Positions 28,048 to 35,694 of a stretch of DNA of 64,000 nt are shown piece after piece. Numbering within the stretch: position 1 is the stretch's first letter; every line of letters begins with the position of its first letter. Below the pieces are notes generated by a model. The model was not told where the DNA came from. It made no database searches and was given only the letters and a program-made list of their open reading frames with translations. This stretch comes from Pyrinomonadaceae bacterium MAG19_C2-C3. GTDB taxonomy: Bacteria; Acidobacteriota; Blastocatellia; Pyrinomonadales; Pyrinomonadaceae. The DNA is taken from positions 1-64,000 of the forward strand of contig JANDLT010000012.1 of the NCBI GenBank assembly GCA_024330265.1. Reading direction: 5' to 3'. The position numbers were made by a program, and so were the translations under genes.

Positions 28048-29355
28048 TCAGTCAAGACCGATGACAAAGAGCGTCGTGTCGTCTTGCGGCGGCGCGCCGA
28101 TGCGGAAGCGGTCGAGGTCTGAGAGAAGTTGTGCGCCGATGTGTTCGACGTTCGGGGCGCGGTCGTCGCGCGGCGGAAGGTGATTTAACGAGGCGATGAT
28201 GCCCGCTTCTTCGTAGGTTTCGCCCGCGCAGTTTTGCGCGTCGGTCATGCCGTCGCTAAAGACGGCGAGGCGCGTGCCGCGTGTGAAGCCGACGCGCCCT
28301 TCTTCATAACTCGCGCCGGGAAGCAAGCCGACGGGGAAGCCGCCCGTTTGTAGAGACGCGGGGGCGTGCGTGTCGCTTCCCGCCACCCATAAGGGCGGTT
28401 GATGCCCACCGTTGACGTATCGTAGTTGTTCATTTGTCGCGGACAAACGCCCGACGAACAGCGTCGCGTAAGTCCCAATCGGAGCGGCGATTTGTACGCG
28501 GCGATTGAGTTCGGCGGCGAGTTTGGTTAAGTCCGGTTCGGTGTGAACGAGGGCGCGCAGTTCGGTCTGCAAAGTCGTCATTAAGAGTGCCGCCCCGATG
28601 CCTTTGCCCGATACGTCCGCGACCCAGAACGCGCATTCGCCGTCTGCCAGCATCACCGCGTCGTACATGTCGCCGCCCACGTCGTAACACGCTTGGCTAA
28701 TGCCCCACGCGACGAACGGCGCGGGCAGTGGAATGTTGCCCGCGTTGGGAAGCAAGCGCGATTGTATGCCGCGTGCGAGTTGAAGTTCGGTTGAAAGCAG
28801 GTGCGAGCGAACCGCGTCTTGCATGAGCTGTTCGCGTTCGACGGCAAGCGCGGCGAGAACTCCGAAGGCTTCGAGATAAACGAGTTCTTCGTTTGAAAAG
28901 AAACCTTGATGGCGGTTGATTGCCTGTACCGCACCCAAGATTTTGCCGTCCGCGTTAAGCAGCGGGACGCAGAGAATCGTATGCGTGTGGTATCCGGTGC
29001 GACGGTCAACCGAGTCGTCGAAATAGGGACTCGCGTGCGCGTCGTCAATTATCATGCTCTCGCCCGTCGTCACGACTTGACCGACGACGCCGCGCGTCGC
29101 ATCCATCACGATTTCGATAAACTCCGAACCCGCCATCTGTCGCGCGTGAAGTTGCCCCGTGCGTTCATCGAGCAGAAAGGCGGTCGCGCGGTCGCATTCG
29201 AGTTGCGTTGAAATGTGATTTAAGATTTCAAGCAAAATCTCGTCGAGGTTCGCCGCTCGATTAAGGGCGATGCCCGCGTGGACGAGTGCTTCCATACGAA
29301 TGAGGCGCACATCCGTCGGCAGCGTTTCAAGAAATCTTGTCGCGGTGTTCATCAA
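28048..29355 (-). CDS. GAF-SpoIIE serine phosphatase
   Basis: A 435-residue cytoplasmic signalling protein. An N-terminal GAF domain (about residues 25-180, with GVVGQVV and ILCVPLLNADGKILGAVQAIN) precedes a PP2C-type SpoIIE/RsbU phosphatase domain (about 215-430). The latter has the metal-binding DVGGDMYDA and VADVSGKGIGAALLM, then YVNGGHQPP and FSDGMTDAQN. Such proteins dephosphorylate anti-sigma-factor antagonists. No anti-sigma or antagonist gene is adjacent, so the partner is elsewhere. Confidence 0.92.
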   Translation of the reverse strand: MMNTATRFLETLPTDVRLIRMEALVHAGIALNRAANLDEILLEILNHISTQLECDRATAFLLDERTGQLHARQMAGSEFIEIVMDATRGVVGQVVTTGESMIIDDAHASPYFDDSVDRRTGYHTHTILCVPLLNADGKILGAVQAINRHQGFFSNEELVYLEAFGVLAALAVEREQLMQDAVRSHLLSTELQLARGIQSRLLPNAGNIPLPAPFVAWGISQACYDVGGDMYDAVMLADGECAFWVADVSGKGIGAALLMTTLQTELRALVHTEPDLTKLAAELNRRVQIAAPIGTYATLFVGRLSATNEQLRYVNGGHQPPLWVAGSDTHAPASLQTGGFPVGLLPGASYEEGRVGFTRGTRLAVFSDGMTDAQNCAGETYEEAGIIASLNHLPPRDDRAPNVEHIGAQLLSDLDRFRIGAPPQDDTTLFVIGLD

Positions 29356-29608
29356 TCAGCAATCACTCGTTTAAGTTTTGGAAGTGAGTCGGCACAAAAG
29401 TTCCACGACATACTACACATCAAAGGCTTCAGGCGGCGAATTATCTCACGCCATCGGGAAACGCCGATGATAGGCAACCGCGAACCCGAACCGCGTGCAT
29501 CGTAACTGCCGGAACAAAAGTTTAAGAATTTTTTTCGTCGCATGTTGCCTTAGATGTATCCGGGTTGAGAGGCGGCGGCGGTTGATTGTTTTGGAGAGCA
29601 TCTTTTTT

Positions 29609-30619
29609 ATGGAAGTGATAAGCGAAGTCGGTCTGGCGCAAATCTGTTATCAAGCGATGACGGCGGCAGTGTGGTTATGGCAAGACGCCGCTCAATCTAC
29701 AGGACAAGGCGCACCGGAAGTGCAAGAAACACTCAATCTTCTTGAGCAGTTTTGGTTCTACCTCAACACGAAATTCACGGTCGGAAATTTAAGCGTTTCC
29801 ATCACGACGTTCGCCACCGGACTGGCGGTTTTGGTGCTTTCGATTTTCGTGTCGCGCACACTGCGCGGATTCTTTGAACGCCGCATCGCCGCGCGCACGC
29901 ACATCGAACCCGGCTTGCAATACACGTTGCTGCGTTTGATTCATTACATCATCGTCGCTATCGGCGCGCTCATCGGGTTGCGCCTCGCGTTCGCGCTCGA
30001 TTTGACTTCGCTTGCCGTCGTCTTTACGGCTCTCTCGGTCGGCATCGGTTTCGGTTTGCAATACATCGCGGGCGACATTGCGAGTGGTTTCATTTTGCTG
30101 TTCGAGCGTCCGGTGCGCGTCGGTGATTTTATTTCCGTCGGGCAGGACAAAAGCGAAACACAAGGCAAGGTCACGGCGATAAAATTGCGAACCACAACGG
30201 TGCAAACCAACGACGGCATCACGGTCATCGTGCCTAATTCCAAACTCGTGACGAACATGATGATTAACTGGACTTACGGCAACCGTCGCGCACGCATCTC
30301 CGTCCCCGTCGGCGTCGCTTATGATTCGGATGTTGACCTTGTGACCGCACAACTGATGCGCGCCGCGCAGGATGTCAAAGAGGTTTTGACCGAACCCGCC
30401 CCGACCGTGCAGTTTCTCGGCTTCGGTGATTCGGCGTTGGATTTTCGTTTGTTGGTGTGGACTTCGCGCCCGCGCTTGCACCCACGCATCAAATCGGAAA
30501 TCAACTATCGTATCTTTCGGTTGTTCCGCGAAGCGAACATCGAAATTCCTTTCCCGCAACGCGAACATCGCTGGCGCGGCGATGCTTTGCCCGTTAATGA
30601 AGTAATGAGTGATGAGTAA
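29609..30619 (+). CDS. Mechanosensitive ion channel, MscS family
   Basis: A 336-residue inner-membrane channel that opens on hypo-osmotic shock. Transmembrane segments lie near residues 55-80, 105-125 and 135-165. The last is the pore-lining helix and leads into GIGFGLQYIAGDIASGF, the conserved MscS junction. The cytoplasmic beta domain (GDFISVGQDKSETQGKVTAI, then IVPNSKLVTNMMINWTYG) and alpha/beta domain follow. The start is the ATG at 29609 with GGAGAG upstream. An ATG 114 bases earlier adds a basic segment without a ribosome site. Confidence 0.93.
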   Translation: MEVISEVGLAQICYQAMTAAVWLWQDAAQSTGQGAPEVQETLNLLEQFWFYLNTKFTVGNLSVSITTFATGLAVLVLSIFVSRTLRGFFERRIAARTHIEPGLQYTLLRLIHYIIVAIGALIGLRLAFALDLTSLAVVFTALSVGIGFGLQYIAGDIASGFILLFERPVRVGDFISVGQDKSETQGKVTAIKLRTTTVQTNDGITVIVPNSKLVTNMMINWTYGNRRARISVPVGVAYDSDVDLVTAQLMRAAQDVKEVLTEPAPTVQFLGFGDSALDFRLLVWTSRPRLHPRIKSEINYRIFRLFREANIEIPFPQREHRWRGDALPVNEVMSDE

Positions 30620-30646
30620 CTCACGCCCGCGCGGTTAAGATTTCAC

Positions 30647-30870
30647 AGCCCGATTCATCGGGCTTCCCGCCGCAGGCGGCAGATAGCCACGCGATTTATC
30701 GCGTGGTCGGTTTCAAACAGAATCCGAAAGGGCGTTTTAACGTCCTTCTCCCTGTGGCTTAAGCCACCGAATTAGAAGCCCGTTGAAACGGGCTAAGAAT
30801 TATTACCCATCTGACCACGCGATAAATCGCGTGGCTATCAACCCTACGGGAAAGCCTCGTGAACGAGGCT
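30647..30870. repeat. Modular palindromic intergenic element, copy 3
   Basis: Clearest copy. Order: AGCCCGATTCATCGGGCT (30647-30664), small hairpin CCGCCGCAGGCGG, CCACGCGATTTATCGCGTGG (30687-30706), centre with GGGCGTTTTAACGTCC, GTGGCTTAAGCCAC and AGCCCGTTGAAACGGGCT, then CCACGCGATAAATCGCGTGG (30815-30834), CCCTACGGG, and AGCCTCGTGAACGAGGCT (30853-30870). Left hairpins centre on TC or TTTA; right ones on GA or TAAA. The two outer stems differ in sequence but each pairs with itself. Flanks carry ACTCACG (about 30619) and CGTGAGT. Confidence 0.92.
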
Positions 30871-30977
30871 GAAAACCAAAACCACGTAACGTGAGTAATG
30901 AGTGCGGTTATTCGCCATTCATCGCCGATACTTTGCATGGTTCTGCTTTCAAAGGTAATCTACACGACATGTTTCGA

Positions 30978-30995
30978 TGAGTGAGTCGTCATTCA
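30978..30995 (+). promoter_or_regulatory. Probable FadR-type operator
   Basis: TGAGTGA GTCG TCATTCA is an 18-base near-palindrome, 42 bases before the TetR-type regulator start. It matches the Gram-positive FadR (YsiA) consensus TGAATGAMTANTCATTCA at all but three positions, with half-sites and four-base spacing intact. A weak -35/-10 pair (TTGCAT, 17 bases, TAATCT at 30933-30961) lies just upstream, so the operator would sit near the transcription start. Autoregulation is inferred. Confidence 0.6.
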
Positions 30996-31037
30996 GTCCT
31001 GCCCGTCCGTAAAAACTAATTCAGTGTTGGAGAGTAT

Positions 31038-31661
31038 GTGCCTGTGATTCGTCCCGCACGTTCATTGCCAAGCCCGCGCGCCGCCATTCCCGATAAGCGC
31101 GAAGCGATTATGCGCGCCGCGACGCAAGTGTTCGCCGCCAACGGTTACGCCAACTCGAAGGTTGCCGACATCGCGCGTCGTGCCGGAGTCGCGGACGGCA
31201 CGGTCTATCTCTATTTTCGCAGCAAGGAAGAAATCCTGCATTCGATTTTCGACCGTCACGCCGGAGCAGCCCTTGCCGAAGCGCGCACGACTGTCGCCGA
31301 AATCAGCGACCCGCGCGAAAAGCTTCGACGCATCGCGCGCCTTCACCTTGAACTGCTCGGAGCCGACCGCGATCTCGCCGTCGTGTTTCAAGTCGAGTTG
31401 CGCGGCTCGACGAAGTTTATGGAAGAGTTCACCGCCGCCGGACTCTCCGAATACTTGCGTTTGATTCGCCAAAGCATCGAAGACGGGCAGCGCGCGAAAG
31501 TCTTCCGCCCTGAACTCGATGCCGGATTGGTGGCGAAAGCTTTGTACGGCGCGCTGGATGAAATGGCGACGAACTGGATTTTGTCGAAGCGGCGATACAA
31601 ACTCGCGCCGACGGCGGACGCAGTGCTTGATATTTTTCTTAACGGAGTGAGCGTGCCATGA
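31038..31661 (+). CDS. TetR-family regulator, FadR-like
   Basis: A 207-residue regulator. The N-terminal helix-turn-helix (about residues 20-65: REAIMRAATQVFAANGYANS, VADIARRAGVADGTVYLYF) has the Tyr-Leu-Tyr-Phe recognition helix and RSKEEI seen in the YsiA/FadR group. The rest is the ligand-binding domain. In that group the ligand is long-chain acyl-CoA, which relieves repression of fatty-acid degradation genes. It overlaps the following acyl-CoA ligase by four bases (ATGA), and an operator matching the FadR consensus lies upstream. The start is a GTG at 31038, since the nearby ATG is out of frame. Confidence 0.88.
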   Translation: MPVIRPARSLPSPRAAIPDKREAIMRAATQVFAANGYANSKVADIARRAGVADGTVYLYFRSKEEILHSIFDRHAGAALAEARTTVAEISDPREKLRRIARLHLELLGADRDLAVVFQVELRGSTKFMEEFTAAGLSEYLRLIRQSIEDGQRAKVFRPELDAGLVAKALYGALDEMATNWILSKRRYKLAPTADAVLDIFLNGVSVP

Positions 31662-33604
31662 ACCGAACTTCAACCGTCACATCACAAGATGAACTTCATA
31701 AAGTTTCTCGTCCAAACGAATCGTCAAGCGACACGGCGAACCGGACAACGAATGAAACGGCAGAGGATACGATGCTCAATGTAACTTCCGACACGATGTC
31801 CGATACCGTGCATGATAAACCGCGCACACTGGTCGAGATGTTCGACCGCACGATGCGGCGGCACGCGAAACATGACGCCTTGAATTTCAAGCGTGACGGC
31901 AAGTGGCATCCGATTTCCACGACGGAAGTTTTGACGCGCATCGCCAACATCGCGCTCGGCTTGCACAGTCTCGGCGTGCGTGCGTGCGATCGCGTGGCTT
32001 TGCTTTCCGAGAACCGACCGGAGTGGACGCTGGCTGACGCCGGGTGTTTGTTCGCGGGTGCGATTGACGTGCCGATTTACACGACGCTCACGCCCGCGCA
32101 GGTTCGTTATATCCTGAACGATTCGGCGGCAAGTGTGTTGTTCATTCAAAACCAGAAGCAGTACATGCGTGTGCGTGAAGCCGTCGCCGCGTGCGCCGGG
32201 CTTCATCATGTCGTGTTCTTCGATGAAGAAGAGGAAAGCGAAGCGGGTGCGATGACGTTGACCGAACTCGAAGCACGCGGAGCGGAACTCGCGCGCACCG
32301 AACCCGCACTGCTCGATACACTAAAAACCGCGACCAAGCCGGACGACTTGGCGACGATTATTTACACTTCCGGTACGACCGGCGACCCGAAAGGCGTGAT
32401 GCTTTCGCACGCCAATCTGGTATCGAATTTAATCATCGCGGGAGCGCATCTTTCCTTCAAGCGAGAGGATTCGGTGTTGTCCGTGTTGCCGCTTTCGCAC
32501 ATCTTCGAGCGGCTGGCGATGTACATGCATCTCTATCGCGGGATGAGCGTCTATTACGCCGAATCAATGGACAAAATCGGTGACAACATGCGCGAAGTGC
32601 GCCCTACGATTTTGATTGCCGTGCCGCGCTTGTTCGAGAAAATCTACGGGCGCATCAAAGACACGGCGGCGCGCGGCGGCAGGGTCAAAGCCGCGTTGCT
32701 CGCGTGGGCGGTTGATACGGGCAAGCAGGTTGCCGCTTTGAGGTTTGCGAAAAAGACAGTTCCAACCGCGCTTCGACTTCAACACGCGCTGGCGACGCGC
32801 CTCGTGTTTTCAAAGTGGAAAGCGGCGACGGGCGGACGCATACGCCTGTTCGTATCGGGCGGTGCGGCACTCTCCGAAGACATCATGCTGACCTTTGCCG
32901 GAGCGGGTTTGCCGATTCTGCAAGGCTACGGATTAACCGAAACATCGCCCGTCATCGCCGCCGCGACGCTCGAACACAACCGACCCGGCGTCGTCGGGCT
33001 GCCCATCGAAGGCGTTGATGTACGCATCGCGGCGGACGGTGAAATCGAAGTGCGCGGCGCAAACGTGATGCGCGGTTACTACAACAAGCCGGAAGAAACC
33101 GCGAAGGTTTTTACCCCCGACGGTTGGTTTAAGACGGGCGACATAGGCGAACTCGACCACGACGGATACTTGAAAATCACCGACCGCAAAAAGGAATTGT
33201 TCAAAACATCGGGCGGCAAATACATCGCCCCGCAACCCATCGAAGCTTTGATTAAAGGCTCGCGCTTCGTCTCGCAAGTCGTCCTCATCGGCAACGGGCG
33301 CAAGTTTCCCGCCGCCCTCATCGTACCCGATTGGGAACAGGTGCTCGCTTACGTCGAACTCAAGAAAATTGATTCACACACACCCGCCGAACTCTGCACA
33401 CACCCGCGCATCGTTGATTTATTCATGCGTCAAGTCGAAGCCAACACGCCGGAACTCGCCCAATACGAACGTGTCAAACGCATCGCCCTCATCGAACATG
33501 AACTCACAATAGAGAGCGGCGACCTGACGCCGACGCTGAAAGTGAAACGGCGCGTGGTGGATGAAAAGTACAAGGATGTGATTGATAAATTGTACGCGGA
33601 GTAA
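31658..33604 (+). CDS. Long-chain fatty acid--CoA ligase
   Basis: A 648-residue AMP-binding enzyme that activates long-chain fatty acids to acyl-CoA via an acyl-adenylate. Motifs: IIYTSGTTGDPKGVMLSH (P-loop), GYGLTETSPV, GWFKTGDIGELDHDGYLKIT and the lysine loop DRKKELFKTSGGKYIAPQ. The first 45 residues, rich in Ser, Thr and Asp, precede the core and look non-conserved; a start at a later ATG is possible. However, the ATGA overlap with the regulator supports translational coupling from 31658. Product acyl-CoA could be the signal sensed by that regulator. Confidence 0.94.
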   Translation: MNRTSTVTSQDELHKVSRPNESSSDTANRTTNETAEDTMLNVTSDTMSDTVHDKPRTLVEMFDRTMRRHAKHDALNFKRDGKWHPISTTEVLTRIANIALGLHSLGVRACDRVALLSENRPEWTLADAGCLFAGAIDVPIYTTLTPAQVRYILNDSAASVLFIQNQKQYMRVREAVAACAGLHHVVFFDEEEESEAGAMTLTELEARGAELARTEPALLDTLKTATKPDDLATIIYTSGTTGDPKGVMLSHANLVSNLIIAGAHLSFKREDSVLSVLPLSHIFERLAMYMHLYRGMSVYYAESMDKIGDNMREVRPTILIAVPRLFEKIYGRIKDTAARGGRVKAALLAWAVDTGKQVAALRFAKKTVPTALRLQHALATRLVFSKWKAATGGRIRLFVSGGAALSEDIMLTFAGAGLPILQGYGLTETSPVIAAATLEHNRPGVVGLPIEGVDVRIAADGEIEVRGANVMRGYYNKPEETAKVFTPDGWFKTGDIGELDHDGYLKITDRKKELFKTSGGKYIAPQPIEALIKGSRFVSQVVLIGNGRKFPAALIVPDWEQVLAYVELKKIDSHTPAELCTHPRIVDLFMRQVEANTPELAQYERVKRIALIEHELTIESGDLTPTLKVKRRVVDEKYKDVIDKLYAE

Positions 33605-33658
33605 TCTTCGTGTCGTCTTCACATCGTCGCTGGTTGCGCGGCTGAATCATAATTGCTC

Positions 33659-33908
33659 AGCCGCGTTCACGCGGCTTTCCGCGAAAGCGGCACTTAGACC
33701 AGCCGTTTGACGGCTGGAAGATTAGATGGCGATTGACTCGGAGGGCGTTTCAACGTCCTTACTTCGTGTGGCTTAAGCTAGTGCGCGGGATGGCTCAAGC
33801 CGAATACAATAAGCACGTTGAAACGCGCTCAATAAACTTTTCCGGCGGCTTCCCAACCATCAAACGATTGGTCTATGCGCCCTGCGGGAAAGCCGCGTGA
33901 ACGCGGCT
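33659..33908. repeat. Modular palindromic intergenic element, copy 4
   Basis: Outer hairpins AGCCGCGTTCACGCGGCT (33659-33676) and AGCCGCGTGAACGCGGCT (33891-33908); inner CCAGCCGTTTGACGGCTGG (33699-33717) and the altered CCAACCATCAAACGATTGG (33853-33871), where changes on one side of the stem are matched on the other. Small hairpins CCGCGAAAGCGG and CCCTGCGGG sit in the linkers. It separates the convergent ligase and Uma2 genes; no gene is present. Confidence 0.9.
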
Positions 33909-33924
33909 AAGTAGTTACGCTGAA

Positions 33925-34578
33925 TCAGCTTTCTCTTCCTTCTCTTTCTTCGACATCCGGTTCGTGGATTTCTTCGGGCGGGAACGTCACGCGGTCGTAC
34001 ACGTCGGCGAGATGCAAGCGGCAATCAATCGAAGCAATGACTAAATCGGCTTCGATATTGTTGACTAAAGCGTACCGCCAACCGTCGTCCGTCGCGCGGT
34101 AAAAATGGTCAATGAGTGCTTTAGTTTGCGAGACGAGCAGATAATCGGAGAGTTCCGGCAGGCATGTTTGGTAGCGTTCCCACTTCTCGCCCCTATCAAA
34201 AGCTTCGGTCGTCGGCGACAAAACTTCGACGATGACACGCGGATTGACGAGTACATCGCGCCGCGCGTCGTGGAACTTCAATTCTCCGCACACGACTACT
34301 AAATCAGGATAAGAAAACAGTCCCTTCATCCTGTGTCCGGGCTTGGGCATGAAACCGCTCCGCACCTTCATGTCTTTGGCGAATGCTTGACATGGCGTGT
34401 CTAACAATCGAGTGCTGATAATCCGACTCAGATTCATGCACACCGCTCCGTGTTCCGGGCTTTCGCCCGCCATCGCATAAATCTGTCCGTCGAGATATTC
34501 GTGTCGTTCCTCTGCCTCGCGCTCGAAGGACAAATACTCTTCGACTGAATACTGTATAAGCGTTTGTGGCAAACTCAT
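33925..34578 (-). CDS. Uma2 family protein
   Basis: A 217-residue Uma2 protein. It opens with the SVEEYLSFEREAEERHEYLD segment typical of the subfamily with an acidic helix, then GQIYAMAGES, YPDLVVVCG, VIVEVLSPTTEAFDRGEKWE (predicted nuclease core), RYQTCLPELSDYLLVSQ and a C-terminal extension ending in charged residues. Closely similar in design to the copy at 41898 (both have YFDG/YLDG, YPDA/YPDL, EVLS). Role unknown. It is a single gene beside modular repeat copy 4. Confidence 0.88.
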   Translation of the reverse strand: MSLPQTLIQYSVEEYLSFEREAEERHEYLDGQIYAMAGESPEHGAVCMNLSRIISTRLLDTPCQAFAKDMKVRSGFMPKPGHRMKGLFSYPDLVVVCGELKFHDARRDVLVNPRVIVEVLSPTTEAFDRGEKWERYQTCLPELSDYLLVSQTKALIDHFYRATDDGWRYALVNNIEADLVIASIDCRLHLADVYDRVTFPPEEIHEPDVEEREGRES

Positions 34579-34633
34579 CTTCGAGATTCTCCTCCACCGT
34601 ACTTTGATGTGTAGGTAACTATATCCAATCTAA

Positions 34634-35326
34634 TCACCGAACGTGCGAATCATCGTCAAGCATCGTCACCATCCAATCGCGGATGATGCTTTCCATTTCG
34701 TCGAGGTGATCTTTGAAGAAGTGTTCCGCGCCGTTGACGATTCGCACGCTCACGTTTGAATTGTGAAGCCGGATGAGTTCCGCCGCATTCTGCACTTTTT
34801 CGACATCGCCAAATTCATCCGCGCTTCCGTGAACCAGTAATAACGATTTGCGGCACGCCGTTAAAAACGAGAAGTCATACATATTCACGGGTGTACCGAT
34901 GCCGATGAGGTACGAAACGCGGTCGTCTTTGATGCCGACTTCCAGACCGACGCGCGAACCGAAGGAGAAGCCTGCGAGCGTGACGGGCAGGTCGGGATAA
35001 TTCTCCGTCAAGTAGTCGAGAGCGTGGCGCGCGTCCGTCTGTTCGCCACGCGCGTTGTCGTGCGTTCCGGTGCTTAAACCGACGCCGCGAAAGTTGACGC
35101 GAAGGGTAATGAGTCCGGCGGTGTTGAGGGCGCGTGCGGTGCGATAGACGACTTTGTTGTGCATCGTGCCGCCGTGAAGCGGGTGCGGATGTAAAACGAG
35201 TGCGACGCCGCGCGGCGGTGCGTCGGGTGTCTCGCGTGGGTCTTTGAGTATCGCTTCGAGCCGTCCGTGCGTGGCGGGGATGAACAGGTTTCCGGTTGGA
35301 TAAGAAATGAGCGTCGTTCCTTTCAT
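34634..35326 (-). CDS. Alpha/beta hydrolase
   Basis: A 230-residue hydrolase of the COG2945-like type. VLHPHPLHGGTMHNKVV gives the oxyanion region, GVGLSTGTHDNARGEQTDAR the following loop, GFSFGS the nucleophile elbow with serine, VHGSADEFGD the acid, and NGAEHFFKDHLDE the catalytic histidine. Substrate unknown, probably an ester of a small metabolite. The ATG at 35326 is chosen over one 18 bases earlier because conserved sequence begins close to it; neither has a good ribosome site. Confidence 0.85.
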   Translation of the reverse strand: MKGTTLISYPTGNLFIPATHGRLEAILKDPRETPDAPPRGVALVLHPHPLHGGTMHNKVVYRTARALNTAGLITLRVNFRGVGLSTGTHDNARGEQTDARHALDYLTENYPDLPVTLAGFSFGSRVGLEVGIKDDRVSYLIGIGTPVNMYDFSFLTACRKSLLLVHGSADEFGDVEKVQNAAELIRLHNSNVSVRIVNGAEHFFKDHLDEMESIIRDWMVTMLDDDSHVR

Positions 35327-35694
35327 AAGTCGGGCGTGAAGCAATTTAATAATCGCTGAACTTCTAACAAATCTCCTGCCTTACTGCCAAGCGTAGTGCC
35401 AAACGTGCCGGACGTAATCACTTCGCGTGCAAGGGCGTGTCTTGACGATTTTGCGATGCGGGTGTTTAACTTTCAATCACGCTCTCAATTCCATCTTCAC
35501 CTAACGCAATCACGGACGCGGCGCACACGCTCTTAACGTCACGGGTGTTTTCGTTCGGCGTATGTATTCATAAGCTATGCCGCGTGTCGTCGGGCTTGGG
35601 CGTGGTGAAAGCGGAATGTTGACGGGCAATGGCGAACCTCATCCTTGCCGCGTCGTCTTGTGGTAAATCGCTGAAGTGATAAATCGCCGGAGTG
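35327..35694. other. Intergenic gap without a supported gene
   Basis: 368 bases between divergent genes. TTGACG at about 35452 with TTTAAC 17 bases further is a poor promoter candidate. No RNA fold or repeat stands out. Confidence 0.4.
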
